Assembly (NCBI GenBank): GCA_030762935.1 | Contig: CM060890.1 | Span: 65,598,765-65,662,764, forward strand | Origin: Hymenopus coronatus | Lineage: Eukaryota; Arthropoda; Insecta; Mantodea; Hymenopodidae | Length of the DNA: 64,000 bases | Direction: 5' to 3' | In this document: one piece after another, positions 33,495 through 44,128 of the stretch | Layout: each line of letters begins with the position of its first letter | Numbering within the stretch: the first letter of the stretch is position 1 | Made by a program: the position numbers and the translations under genes | The notes under the pieces: model-generated | Databases searched by the model: none | The model's input: only the letters and a program-made list of their open reading frames with translations | Told to the model about the DNA's origin: nothing

Positions 33495-33820
33495 AGGCGA
33501 CGCCATGGCCAAGTAGTTAGACCGTTTAGGTCACTTAGGCGGCCGGGATTCGGTCCCAGGGGACCATATGTGGGATTTGTGGTGAAAGAAGAGGCGTCTG
33601 GGCGGGTCTTCTCCGGGTTTTCCGGTTTCCCTTGCCATTCATTCTACCAACTGCTCCCTCATCTTTTCTGTCATCCATTTCACCGCATTTCATACCCATT
33701 CCTTCCTCACTCATTCCAGACTCCGGGCTGATCACATATCCTAGCGTCTATCTAATCCAGAGACTGCTCTACAGACGTCTGGCCCCAGGCGCTGGCTTGT
33801 AAAAACAATGGGGGGGGGGC
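33495..33820 (+). mobile_element. SINE-A copy 5 with a different 3' region
   Basis: Head CGCCATGGCCAAGTAGTTAGACC, B box GATTCGGTCCC and body TTCTCCGGGTTTTCCGGTTTCC follow SINE-A. After about 33630 the sequence departs: it continues with CATTTCACCGCATTTCATAC, GAGACTGCTCTACAGACGTC and GCGCTGGCTTGTAAAA and lacks the GCGGGCGTTAAACACTA end. A G10 run (33811-33820) lies just behind. It may be a SINE subfamily with another tail or a composite. Confidence 0.6.
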
Positions 33821-34239
33821 AAGTTTTACCTCCGAGGAAAGTAAAAAAGAAGGAAATAAATAAAGGTAAACTTCGACAGCTCCGCTGTAACATCAACCGA
33901 GCTTAAAATGCTTCTGATCTACAGGAAAATGTGCCTAGTGCAAATACATATCTTCACTTTGAGATATTTGAGAGCTTCGCACACAGCATTAATCCCGATG
34001 TTACACAAAACAAACATATCACTACTCGATGTGGAGTGACCTCCCGGATTCACAGCAAAATCCATAAACCACGTTACCTTTAGCTACAAGACGAGTATTT
34101 GTTCTTCTCGAGTATACATGTTCAGGACCTTGTCGGGAACAGCCGATGATTGTTACACTTAATTAAATTGGAAAGACATGATTGCCGTCATGAAACAATG
34201 ATACTGCCACTGTAAAAGTTAATAATAAGATGTGGAACT
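33821..34239. other. no feature recognised
   Basis: Unassigned AT-rich sequence. Confidence 0.35.
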
Positions 34240-34768
34240 TGCATATAACTTTCTCTATCTTTTCTATAACAAATTATTCTTAGCATTTTTTCCTTTAGCT
34301 ACTTCATGCTAATCCCGATAAATGTGAGCCGAAAAGGCCGTATTACCTATTTTCTTGAAGATACAGAGGAAATAAGGGGCACCAGGCTAAAGCGATTGTC
34401 AAATCCTTTTAAGATCTGGTCAGTAGGTATAGCATTGAAATTATGTTTTGTCTACATGGTAAGGAATAAAAGAAGAGAAAAATGAGTGCTGACCTTGAAT
34501 TGAGAAAGATAAGTATCCCAAATTTAAACCAATAACAAGGAATATCTAGGAAATGGTTAGCTCCATCAAAACTGTATTGGGAGTTAAATTGTCTGTTTTA
34601 CTGAGATCTAAACTTTTGTGCAGTAAGACTTTGTCTATACCTATATTACGGTTTACCAGTTATGCGAAAGTCATCCAGAATGAAGACGACTTCAAAGGCA
34701 TTTTTCAGAAAATCTAAACTATACATTGTATTTATTTTATGACATTGAGAAAATCGAAAATTAATATG

Positions 34769-34819
<51 letters not shown>

Positions 34820-34968
34820 GGGGTGGAGGATTTTGTTGTAAACCTTCGCATTCCATTTTTAAAAGATATTGAACTTAAATTAACAACTTCAGGATTTAAC
34901 AGACTTTTCGTTTTTGAGTTAAACTGTTCAAAGACACACCATACTCGGACCATGTTATAAAAATACCA
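34240..34968 (-). repeat. PGE copy 15 with internal (AAT)n
   Basis: Distal blocks (TACTTCATGCTAATCCCGAT, GGCTAAAGCGATTGTCAAAT) and proximal blocks (AGACTTTTCGTTTTTGAG) are present. The terminal palindrome is missing. A 53-bp (AAT)n tract at 34767-34819 occupies the position where other copies have the ATTTTCGAAAAA..CCATGTAAAGG junction. Confidence 0.82.
34767..34819 (+). repeat. (AAT)n microsatellite inside PGE copy 15
   Basis: About 17 AAT units. It explains the apparent poly-Ile frames on both strands. Confidence 0.96.
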
Positions 34969-35439
34969 AATTGCCATTTATTTATTTTATTTTATGTTTT
35001 ATTCAGAGATTCTGCCAAGTTCTTCTTATCGATTTCTTGTTGGAATGCAACATCTCCTTTACTTATTTTGCACATTACACCTGGTAAAAAACGTAAAAAG
35101 TATGAAATTAATTATGAATATATACATATTTTCAAACTATATGCTCGTCATTCGCAGAACACAATGCACACTTTTTTTTTTAATGAAACTTAAGTATAGG
35201 AAGTTTTCTTAGAAGAAAATATTTTCTTTGCATCAAAATTTCAAATTTCCCATTAAAGACTGTCAATATCCATCCATTATGTACTTACATAACTCAATAA
35301 AAAAATCTGAATACATTTTCCTACATGTACGTGTGGAAAAAACGGCATTGAGGACATTTTTTGGATGGAGGCTTTCTCTAGCACCTAGCAAAATATGTTA
35401 AAAAAAATCAGCTAATCAAAAGCCCCAAGCATAATTTCA
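34969..35439. other. no feature recognised
   Basis: Begins with an ATTTATTTATTTT-type run that could be a minus-strand LINE tail, but no LINE body was recognised. Confidence 0.35.
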
Positions 35440-35900
35440 TTTCCAAGCTACCTTTAAAAGAGTAAATTTTCCGAAAAATGCCTATAACGTTTTTGTTGCA
35501 ACAGTGTATCTTGAATTCTCTGTAAATAGCCCTAGAATGCATCTGCATTCGGAAGGAATCGGCAATCATAAGAAGTAGACAAAAAAAAAAAAAAAAAAAA
35601 AAATAAAACACACACACACACAAAAATGTAATTTCTTAAACATCCTTATTTTAAATTAACTTTCTCTGATTCGGATTTCTGAGATACTCGTTTTCATTGG
35701 TTTGAATTTATACACTTTGTAACTTCTTATTGCTGCTAATCATGTTTAGCAAAAACAAAACAAGGGTAAATGGAATTTCAACACCAGCATATACACACAA
35801 GCTTTTAAACCAACTATCGACTTGGTTTCCTCTATCCCCTATTTATCTACAACTAAATGTGTAATTAAAACAACGTCTGTAAATGTTTCGATTAATGCAA
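35440..35900 (+). repeat. PGE copy 16, diverged
   Basis: TATCTTGAATTCTCTGTAAA, AGAAGTAGAC, ATTTCTGAGATACTCG and TTTCAACACCAGCATA trace the middle and distal parts. An A23 run and a short (CA)n interrupt it at 35580-35622. Confidence 0.6.
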
Positions 35901-35929
35901 AATATATTCCATTTACATTACTTTCTGTT

Positions 35930-36745
35930 TTGCAAACCAATTATTCTTTTAAAATATTAATCTTTTTCATCATGATAATCGAGATAAACATTAACAGAAA
36001 TGGTCTTATTACTTCTTTGTAAGTAGAAGGAAAATAGGGAATACACTAGGCTAAAGCGATAGTCGAATCATTTCAAAACAGGTCGTATGTGAAGCACATT
36101 AAATTCGTTCTCTTTGCATGGCCAGGAGCAAAAGAAAAGAGACATGAAATGAAAATATGACCTTCTGTTAGAGAAAAGTTAAAACAGTTTAAAATTAAAA
36201 TCAATAACATAGAATATCTTCCGAAACGGTTGACGCTAGAAACAAGTATATACGAGATAAATTGTGTTTTAATGAGATCTACACTTTTTGTAATACGTTT
36301 TTATGGTTTGCCTGTCATTCAAAAGTAATTCGGAAGGAAAAAAACTTCAGAGATTTTTTCCAAGAAATTCAGAATATAGATACATTTTGTTTGCCATGTA
36401 AATAGCTTTAATATATACTTTTAATCAAAATTATTGGAGAAATTTTTGAAAAAATCGAACATTAAAAAAAAAAAAAAAAAAGTTCCTTGTAAAGGGTAGT
36501 TTGGTATAAGGAGATTTTTCTGAAAATCTTCATGTTGCATCCTTGGAAGATACTAAACTAAAATACCAAGATTGACATTTAACAGATTTCGATATTGAGT
36601 TATGCTCTCGAAGACATGCACACGGACCTTTTTCTAAATGCATTTTTGAAATTCATGGATCCTCAAAACACGTATTTCCGGTGAAATCTTGGTATCGAAT
36701 TTTTGGGAGGAATATGACTTACACAGTATGTGTAGAGAAATTAAA
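35930..36745 (-). repeat. PGE copy 17, near full length
   Basis: ATGATAATCGAGATAAACAT, CTAGGCTAAAGCGATAGTCG, GTAAAGGGTAGTTTGG and TTCCGGTGAAATCTTGG are well preserved. The palindrome (36705-36745) has lost its centre, and the GT site holds no repeat. An A18 run lies at 36464-36481. Confidence 0.87.
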
Positions 36746-36865
36746 AATAAGTTTTCCCAAGATTATACCAAATTGGACTGGAAAATTTTGTTGAGAAGCC
36801 CAAACCATTCACCTTTGATGTCGTAGCGCCTTGAGAAGAAGAAGACTGATTATAGAAACTATACA

Positions 36866-37700
36866 AAAAAATCTGATGTGTTCCATTCACATAACTTTCT
36901 CTAGATCTCTGCAACAAATTATTGTTAAAAAGCTCTTACTTCTATTTACTTCAAGCTAATCGAGAAATAGTCTTATTACTGGTTTCCTTGTAAGCAGAAG
37001 CGAAATAAGGGAGTACCATTGGTTAAAGTGATAGTCAAAAGCTGGTTGCTCTGTGGCTGAAGCTCCTTTGTTTGTATGGACAGGAAAAATTAAAACAAAA
37101 GCAAGGGATATCTTAAAAACAATAAACTCCACGAAAAAAATGCATATACCATAAATTGTGTGTTTTAATGTACTCTACATTTTCTGTATGGTAAGTTTTT
37201 GTCCATCTTACGTTTTAGCAGTTATGCAAACATCCGTAAAATTCATTCAGAATAAAGTAGTCTTCAGAGGCTATTCCCAGAAAATTCAAGATATACATTT
37301 TATTTATCAGGTAAATATATTTAATATACGATATTTTAATCAAAATCATTACAGCCATTTTTGAGAAAATCAAAATGTTCGAAAAAAGTTTCATGTAAAG
37401 GGTAGTTGGGGGTGGGGGGATTTTTCTCAAAATCTTCGTGTCGCATCCTTGGAAGATACCAAACTTAAATACCAAGTTTGGTTTTCAACGGTCTTTTCAT
37501 TTTTTAGCTATGCTGCCCACACACAAAGACACACACAGACAGACAGACACACACACAGACATTTTTCTAAAAATATTTTATTTGGATTCAGGGGGTCTCA
37601 AAACATATATTTCCGATGAAATCTCGGTATTGAATTTTTGGGTGCATTACAATACCTTCTCTATACACTATGTACATAGTATATGTAGAGAAAGTAATAA
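36866..37700 (-). repeat. PGE copy 18, near full length
   Basis: The non-palindromic end is complete (AAAAAAATCTGATGTGTTCC, ATTCACATAACTTTCTCTAG), and the palindrome at 37657-37698 is almost perfect (CTCTATACACTATGTACATA, GTATATGTAGAGAAAGTAAT). The microsatellite site holds mixed (CA)n and (CAGA)n at 37518-37561. It follows copy 17 in the same orientation at 121 bp. Confidence 0.92.
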
Positions 37701-38342
37701 ACTACAGTGGCTAGAGAAAGGCATAAATGCGCATATCAGATTATTTTCTTCGCAGCGCCCTCTTTTGTCAGCATGATTGAAATCTACCAGCGAAAAGGTT
37801 GGAAATACGTAGAGTAAGTATTAATAGTTTTGTGGTGCTAGTGGACCATTTTAATAATCATAGATAATACAGCAAGGATTAGTTCTCCTTGTCCCTTCCC
37901 TTCCCGCGTGATGATCGTGCGCGGAAGGTGGTCACACAACACGTTATCGACTGGTTTGTGAGCCCAGAACATGCAAGGAGATTTTTTAAGCGGGTCAAGC
38001 GCGATCGCACCTGTGGCTAGCGTTCAGCCACATTACATTGGCAAACCTGCTTGTCCAGCATAGGCCTGAAGATTCCATTCGAGGGATACAGACACCACAT
38101 AGATGCTATGTAACTGCCGCTCATGGAAACAACATATTGAACATGTAAACGAATGTCAGTATATACGTGAAACTGGGGAAGAACAGTTGTATTTAATTTT
38201 TCATTCCTCCCAAAATCTTACACATAACGAAACGAAATATTATTCGTTAGTTAAAGTCATTGCAATCTGTATTTTACATTCCCTATTACATACAATTTTG
38301 AAGAAAAAATTAGTTTCTCAAACATGGCTTACAATTTTTATC
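37701..38342. other. no gene recognised
   Basis: A less AT-rich part at 37880-38100 does not match anything else here. Confidence 0.35.
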
Positions 38343-38355
38343 AAGTTAACCTTTA

Positions 38356-38751
38356 GTTCAAAATCTTCTCGGGCTTCTAGCCAGGTAATAACTTGGCTTG
38401 ACACCAACGTTTCGAAGAAGTGCATCTTCCTCGTCTTCAGGGTGAACTGATGGTTTGAGCTTGCGGAGACTGGTATTTATAAGAGCTGGGATGAAGCTAA
38501 CATCTGATTGGTTCGCGAGATGTTAGCTTCATCCCAGCTCTTATAAATATCAGTCTCCGCAAGCTTGCCCCCGCCCGAGTACACTCGGGCGACTAGTTCC
38601 TGCTCCTGGCTCCTCAAACCATCAGTTCACCCTGAAGACGAGGAAGATGCACTTCTTCGAAACGTTGGTGTCAAGCCAAGTTATTACCTGGCTAGAAGCC
38701 CGAGAAGATTTTGAACTAACACGTCGCCAGGAAAGCTATAGTTCTTATTTT
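38356..38751 (+). mobile_element. foldback element, probable Penelope-like terminal repeats
   Basis: The 13-bp sequence AAGTTAACCTTTA flanks the unit at 38343-38355 and 38752-38764. Inside, 38354-38458 is the reverse complement of 38613-38718 with hardly a mismatch. A second inner inverted pair (38459-38507 and 38520-38566) closes the hairpin. The right arm ends ACACGTCGCCAGGAAAGCTA, TAGTTCTTATTTT. Each arm holds CTGAAGACGAGGAAGATGCA, CTTCTTCGAAACG, a hammerhead-like core. Inverted partial terminal repeats, hammerhead-like motifs and long target duplications are known for Penelope-like retroelements. The assignment is an inference; no RT or GIY-YIG domain is present. Confidence 0.6.
38632..38672 (+). 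ncRNA. hammerhead-ribozyme-like motif (right arm)
   Basis: CTGAAGA (38632-38638) fits the C-U-G-A-N-G-A core. GAGGAAG/CTTCTTC (38640-38646 with 38652-38658) makes a 7-bp stem II with loop ATGCA. GAAA follows (38659-38662), then ACG-TTGG-TGT as a tiny stem III ending at GTC (38670-38672). One extra C separates core and stem II and I see no convincing stem I, so activity is doubtful. The left arm has the same motif on the minus strand. Confidence 0.35.
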
Positions 38752-38764
38752 AAGTTAACCTTTA

Positions 38765-39185
38765 ATGAAAAATCAAATATAGATTTTTCATTTTCCAGGA
38801 ATTGCCTGCAATGGTGAAATTACCCATAGTTGACTCGAGAGCCTAGCTTGCTTGTGATTTTCTTGTAAATTAACTCCATATGGCATATGAAACGAAGTAT
38901 CTACCGCCACAAATGCTACTAGAATATTACATTGTCAATGGCATTGCACCCATTATATTTTCAGATTAAATAATTGAAGAATTAATGAACAAACTTGTAA
39001 ACGGGCGTTATCCAGACTCCTAATTTTTTTTGGGCTGGTGTAGGTCGTTGCAGGATCGTACAAGCAACTTATTGGCCACTTTTGAATCTATTTTCTGGCT
39101 ATTTGCATCAAATTGTCCAATTTATCTGTATTGTATGGGTGACCTGAGACTCTTAATATACCCCTTCAGCTTCGCCACTGATTTG
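38765..39185. other. no feature recognised
   Basis: Unassigned sequence. Confidence 0.35.
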
Positions 39186-39495
39186 CCTTTGAAGCCCTCT
39201 TATTTCGAAATGTCTTCCATAACTGGTAAACCGTTGGACAAAAGATGGACAAAACTGTATTACCTATTCCAAAACTAAAGTTATAATTTTTTCAAATATA
39301 TAATAGTTAACTGTTTCCGAGATATTGCTTACTTTTGTTAGATGAAAAGTAATTTGTGTTTCTCTCTCTCTCCCTCCCTCCAGATCGTTTGAAAGGGAAG
39401 GGGATTTCACAGTTAACAATTAGAGACCACTTAAAAAATATGACTTTCATTTAAGCCTGTTACTTCCCTATTCTCATTGTACCTTCACAGGAAAT
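39186..39495 (+). repeat. PGE copy 19, internal fragment
   Basis: ATAACTGGTAAACCGTTGGA, AACTGTTTCCGAGATATTGC and TTTCATTTAAGCC match the distal half, with a CT-rich insertion at 39361-39381. Confidence 0.7.
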
Positions 39496-39514
39496 CTATA
39501 CAAATATTATAAAG

Positions 39515-39516
<2 letters not shown>

Positions 39517-39564
<48 letters not shown>
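39517..39564 (+). repeat. (CT)n microsatellite
   Basis: About 24 CT units between two opposed PGE fragments. Confidence 0.97.
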
Positions 39565-39567
<3 letters not shown>

Positions 39568-39599
39568 CGTATGGTAATCTCAAAAAACATTCAACCGAT

Positions 39600-39742
39600 T
39601 ATGACTTTTGTGAGAGCATTTTTATCAAAATCGTCAAAGCCATTTTTGAGAAAATTGAAAATTTCAAAAATGTTCCAGTTTGGGGTAAGCGGATTTACCT
39701 GAAAATCTTCTTGTCGCATCCTTGGAAGATACTGAAATGAAT
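39600..39742 (-). repeat. PGE copy 20, internal fragment
   Basis: TTTTATCAAAATCGTCAAAG, GCCATTTTTGAGAAAATTGA and CTTCTTGTCGCATCCTTGGA match the middle of PGE in minus orientation. Confidence 0.8.
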
Positions 39743-40849
39743 TCGTTCTGACACTTTCTGATTTTATTTCATAAATTACCAAAAGATTAAAAGGGGTTTA
39801 CAGTGTCCTTTTACTTTAATACGAACACACTGGGGTTATAAAGAGCATGCTTACGAAGGTTTTACTTTTAGTTGAGAATGCCACGAGTAGAAAATGGTTG
39901 TTACTTTACTGAATATAAAAAGTTGCTAAACAGGATTATTTTCAATAAAATGTAACAAATATAAATTATATTTTATTGCGTAGAATATGCATAGATGAGC
40001 ATGATATAACACTTCAGCAAACAAAAAAACAGAGACTAATTGATCCTATAGTATACTTGTTTCTTTGTCATTTATCAAATACTGCAGATGGTATAATCAA
40101 ATAATCTCAAAATCACTGAACAACCTTTATTAAAATTCTATAAATTCATTCTATAAAGCTTCTCGATACCATAACATTTTAATAAATTTCATCTACGAAA
40201 GTTTTGCCTTAATCTGTTTGTATTTATGTTTTAGGCAATCAAATTCATTGCAGGAACATGATTGTATAAAGACATAAGTGTAGGTATAAATAAAGGTATA
40301 AAAGAAAAAGCTAATAGCATATAAATTAGCGAACCGTTATTTTATAATATCTGAGAAGATTATTTTTGTCGCTGGTAGCCTGGGAATGTGGAATCTTATT
40401 TCATTGTATATGTTACAGGTTTCTTGTGTAGCTTTTAGTATAGGTATCAAGAATTATAAATTAAAAATAAAGTATACAGATTTAATTGTAATCTCCTTTA
40501 TTATCTAATATATTAGTCGATCACTGCGACTGAGAATTCTTCCACCGCCAAGGTTACTTTTTACGCTATGCAGCATTTGAGCTTGGAAGACTGCCGGGGA
40601 AGGTTAAGGAAATTGGACGTTCCTGGTTCAATACTTTTGCGTGAATATAAGAGGATTTTTCAAGATTCCATGAAATAACAATTATAAAGGTTGACGGGGA
40701 GGATTAATGTGCAATAAAAACGCTAAATCACTGTACAATATGTGGAAGGTAAAACGATAAATTCATCACTAGAATTTAAAAAGCTAAATGAGCAACGTCG
40801 GGTAATGTAATAAAATCGTTTCCAAGGAAAAACATTATCCGGGTTACTC
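39743..40849. other. no gene recognised (1.1 kb)
   Basis: AT-rich, without recognised repeats. Confidence 0.4.
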
Positions 40850-40918
40850 ACCATTATCGAGATTTGAACCGGGATCTCTTGAATGCGAGGCAGACATGCT
40901 ACATAACACCACAGGGGT
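40850..40918 (-). repeat. tRNA-like head (SINE head or tRNA pseudogene)
   Basis: On the minus strand TGGTGTTATGTAGCATGTCTG (A-box region) and GATCCCGGTTCAAATCTCG (B box and T arm) are spaced as in a tRNA. The D stem and acceptor do not pair well and no body family was matched. Confidence 0.5.
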
Positions 40919-41499
40919 TGTTTTATAATTGCTAAAGCATAAATAAATCCATTATATGGTTCCCAGATTATGAAAATGCATATTTTATTAAGAAAAGTTT
41001 TGTAATTTTATGACATTTTCTATTTTAGGAGATTCTTTTTCTCATCTTTAAGTCATTTTGACACTTTCTTTCTGTCTTTATTTAGTCATTTCGTTACATA
41101 TTGATTTTATACTATCGACATTTTACGTAAGAATAACTTTTCAAACATCAGAAATTTCCGTTTCCAACTGAAAAAAAAAAAAAAAAAAAAAAAACAGTAA
41201 CTTAATATACGTAACCTTTACTCACTATCTTGGGAAAAGCATGTTCCTATTTAACGTCCAGTTTGGAAAGGATTACTTGTGAGTTTTGGGGTGGCTGTTA
41301 CCAGGGTTACAGATATAATTACGTTATGAATTCATGTCACAAACTATGAATGATCTTACAGGTCAGTTTCCCTTTTTGCGTTAATGTCAGGTTGTTAATG
41401 TACGTGTACTGTTGTCGTCAGATTTCTATTTTTCATTAAATTACACACATTCACACTCTCATCATATTTCCAGACTCTGTCAATAATAGGGAGTATTCT
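40919..41499. other. no gene recognised; A23 run at 41171-41193
   Basis: The homopolymer could be a retroposon tail, but no body was recognised. Confidence 0.35.
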
Positions 41500-41582
41500 T
41501 GGCTACTCCCGGCCGAGAATCGAACCCGGGGCCCTCGCACTGTAGACAGTTGCTCAACCGGCAGTTGCTCAAGGGGCCAGTC
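41500..41582 (-). repeat. tRNA-like head (probable SINE)
   Basis: On the minus strand GGTTGAGCAACTGTCTACAG and GGGCCCCGGGTTCGATTCTC carry a strong B box. GCAACTGCCGGTTGAGCAACTG contains a small direct duplication in the A-box area. It is followed by GGCCGGGAGTAGCC. Confidence 0.5.
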
Positions 41583-41826
41583 ACTACAGTTTTTTAAGAC
41601 CTGCTTCTTAATTTTCTTTTCAATTTCTTCAAACAATAAATAAAGAATAAATGCACATTTTAAATATCTAAATTATCTCATCAGTTCTTGTAACTAGTTC
41701 ATTTCTTTACACGTACTATGTACATAGTGTATAGAAAAGGTACTATATTACACACAAAAAATCGATACTGAGATTTCACCGGAAATACATGTTTTGGGAG
41801 CCCCTGAATCCAATAGACAAATTCCC

Positions 41827-41882
41827 GTGTGTGTGTGTGTTTGTGTGTGTGCGTGCGCGCGCGCGTGTGTGTGAGAGTGTGT
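41827..41882 (+). repeat. (GT)n/(GC)n microsatellite inside PGE copy 21
   Basis: GT units interrupted by TT and a GCGCGCGCGC block. Confidence 0.93.
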
Positions 41883-42351
41883 CTTTGGGCAGCATAACTC
41901 AAAAACGAAGAGTCGTTAAAACCAAACTTGATATTTAAGTTCAGTATCTTCTAAGGAGGCGACACGAAGATTTTCAAGAAAATCCCCCCGCCCCAAATTA
42001 CCCTTTACATGAAAAATATTTCAAAAATGTTAATTTTCTCAAAAACGTTTCTAACGATTTTTATTAAAATATCTTATATTTAAGATATCTACATGACAAA
42101 TAAAATGAATATCTTGAATCTTCTGAAAATATCCCATGAAGACCTCAATTTTTCAGAACTTGTAAACTATAAGAAATAGACAGAGGCTTACTGTATAAAA
42201 TATGTAGATCTCCTTAAAACACACGATTTATGGCACTTACATTTTTTCAAGGAGTCGACCGTTTTCGTGATATTCCTTGTTACTGCTCTCAGTTTTTAAA
42301 GAGTTTTAACTTTTTACTTTTTTCATCTGGGAATTGTAAACTTCAGGCAAC

Positions 42352-42605
42352 GTTTTTTTTTTTTTTTTTTTTTTTTTTTTTGTAGTGTTTAACGCCCGCT
42401 TTTACTACTTGTGGTACCGCAGTGGATGACACTGGTGACACATGGAATGAAGATGGAGCACCCGTGGAATGTGATGGCGGGAGAAACTGAAGAACCCGGA
42501 GAAAACCCACTCCTGCGCCGCTTTGTCCACCACAAATCTCGCATGCGGTCGCTCGGGATCGAACCCGGGCCATCTAGGTGAGAGGTGAGTGTTCTAAGAC
42601 AATGC
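42352..42605 (-). mobile_element. SINE-A copy 6, inserted in PGE
   Basis: Poly-T of about 28 nt (the SINE tail in complement), GTGTTTAACGCCCGCTTTTA, the body with AACCCGGAGAAAACCCACTC, and the head with B box GGGATCGAACCCG (42555-42567) and GTGAGAGGTGAGTGTTC. The flanks GGCAACG and GACAATGCA both resemble the PGE consensus at that point, so the target site was inside PGE. Confidence 0.88.
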
Positions 42606-42989
42606 ATAGAAATGGAGTTCAACCAGCTTTTAAAAGATTTTATTATCGTTTTAACCTAGTGTATTCCCTTATTTCTCTTCTGCTTATAAGGAAACAAGTA
42701 ATAAGACAATTTCTGCTAACGTGTAACTCGATTAGCATGAAGCAGATAGGAGAATAAGTTTTTTACTTTTAGCAATAATTCGTTGCAGAGATGTAGAGAA
42801 AGTCATGTGAATGCAACACATCAGAATTTTTTTTCTTCTGATTGTATAGTAGTTATACCCATGTACAATTTAATTTATAAATCTCTGTGCTCTGGTCCGT
42901 AGCTAAGAACTTTTCTCTAGGCCAAATTATTCCCTATTCTCCCCAGAGTCTGGAAGCATGAATTTTAATGTATGAGACCTAACGAAAAA

Positions 42990-43788
42990 ATTAATTATTG
43001 ATAAAAAGCTTATGCTTCTATTTACTTCCTGCTAATGGAGAAAAATTAGCAGAAATAGTCTTATTACTTGCTTCCTTGTAAGTAGAAGCGAAATAAGGGA
43101 GTACCATAGGTTAAAGTGATGATCAAAAGCTGGTGCTATGTGACTGAAGTTCCTGTTCACAAAGTGCTGTATGAGAAAAGTATGTTTTTTATAGCTGAAA
43201 CCAAAAACAAGGAATATCTCAAAAACAATCGACTCCACGAAAAAAAAATGTATATAACATAAATTGTGTGCTTTAAAGTGCTCTACATTTGTTGTGTGGT
43301 AAGTTTTTGTCCATCTCTTACGGTTTAGTTATGCAAAAATCCGTAAAATTGACCCAGAATAAAGTAGTCTTCAGAGGCTATTCCCAGAAAATTCAAAACA
43401 TACATTTTATTTGTCAGGTAAATATCTTTAATATACGATATTTTAATCCAAACCGTTAGAGCCATTATTTAGAAAATCACTATTTTCGAAAAAAGTTCCG
43501 TGTAAAGGGTAGTTTGGGGTGGGGGTTTTTTCTCAAAATCATCGTGTCGCATCCCTGGAAGATACTAAACTTAAATACCAAGTTTGGTATTTTACCGACT
43601 TTTCGTTTTTGAGTTATCGTGTTCACAGACACACGGACACACACGGACCTTTTTCTGAAAATACTTGTTTTGGATACAGGCGACCCTAAAACATATATTT
43701 CCGGTGAAATCTCGGTATCGAATTTTTTGGTGGAGTGCAATATCTTCTCTATACACTATGTAGATAGTGCGTATAGAGAAAGTAAAAA
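42990..43788 (-). repeat. PGE copy 22, near full length
   Basis: Starts at TAAAAAGCTTATGCTTCTAT and ends in the palindrome at 43742-43784 (CTCTATACACTATGTAGATA, GTGCGTATAGAGAAAGTAA). A short (CA)n at 43628-43642 marks the microsatellite site. The last 40 nt of the distal end are missing. Confidence 0.92.
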
Positions 43789-43931
43789 ATTAAAGTAAAT
43801 AGAAACCCAACGACAACTAAGAGTACACGAGTTAACACCATTGCCAATAGACCACACAGAAACAAAAACAAAAAGATAACAAAAAACTCTGTGATAAATT
43901 TATGTTAGTTATATTTTGAAATTATTACATC

Positions 43932-44079
43932 ACTTTTACTTTCCCTACACATACTATGTACATAATGTATAGAGAAGGTGTTACACTCCATCCAAAAATT
44001 CGATACCGAGATTTCACCGGAAATACACGTTTTAGGGTTACCTATATAAAAAAAAAAAACTTTTGTGAAAAAGGCCCCA

Positions 44080-44128
<49 letters not shown>

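Larger units (their letters stand above)
41697..42836 (+). repeat. PGE copy 21, full length, split by SINE-A
   Basis: Palindrome TTTCTTTACACGTACTATGT, ACATAGTGTATAGAAAAGG at 41701-41742. The microsatellite site is a mixed GT/GC tract at 41827-41882. Distal blocks resume after the SINE, and the copy ends GATGTAGAGAAAGTCATGTG, AATGCAACACATCAGAAT and a T-run. Without the SINE it is about 885 bp. Confidence 0.92.

Noticed and set aside
33240..33731. 163-codon plus frame, the longest of the window
   Set aside because: Its second half is the SINE-A copy at 33495 and its first half shows no domain.
34732..34977. Frames with long poly-Ile on both strands
   Set aside because: Translation of the (AAT)n tract in PGE copy 15.
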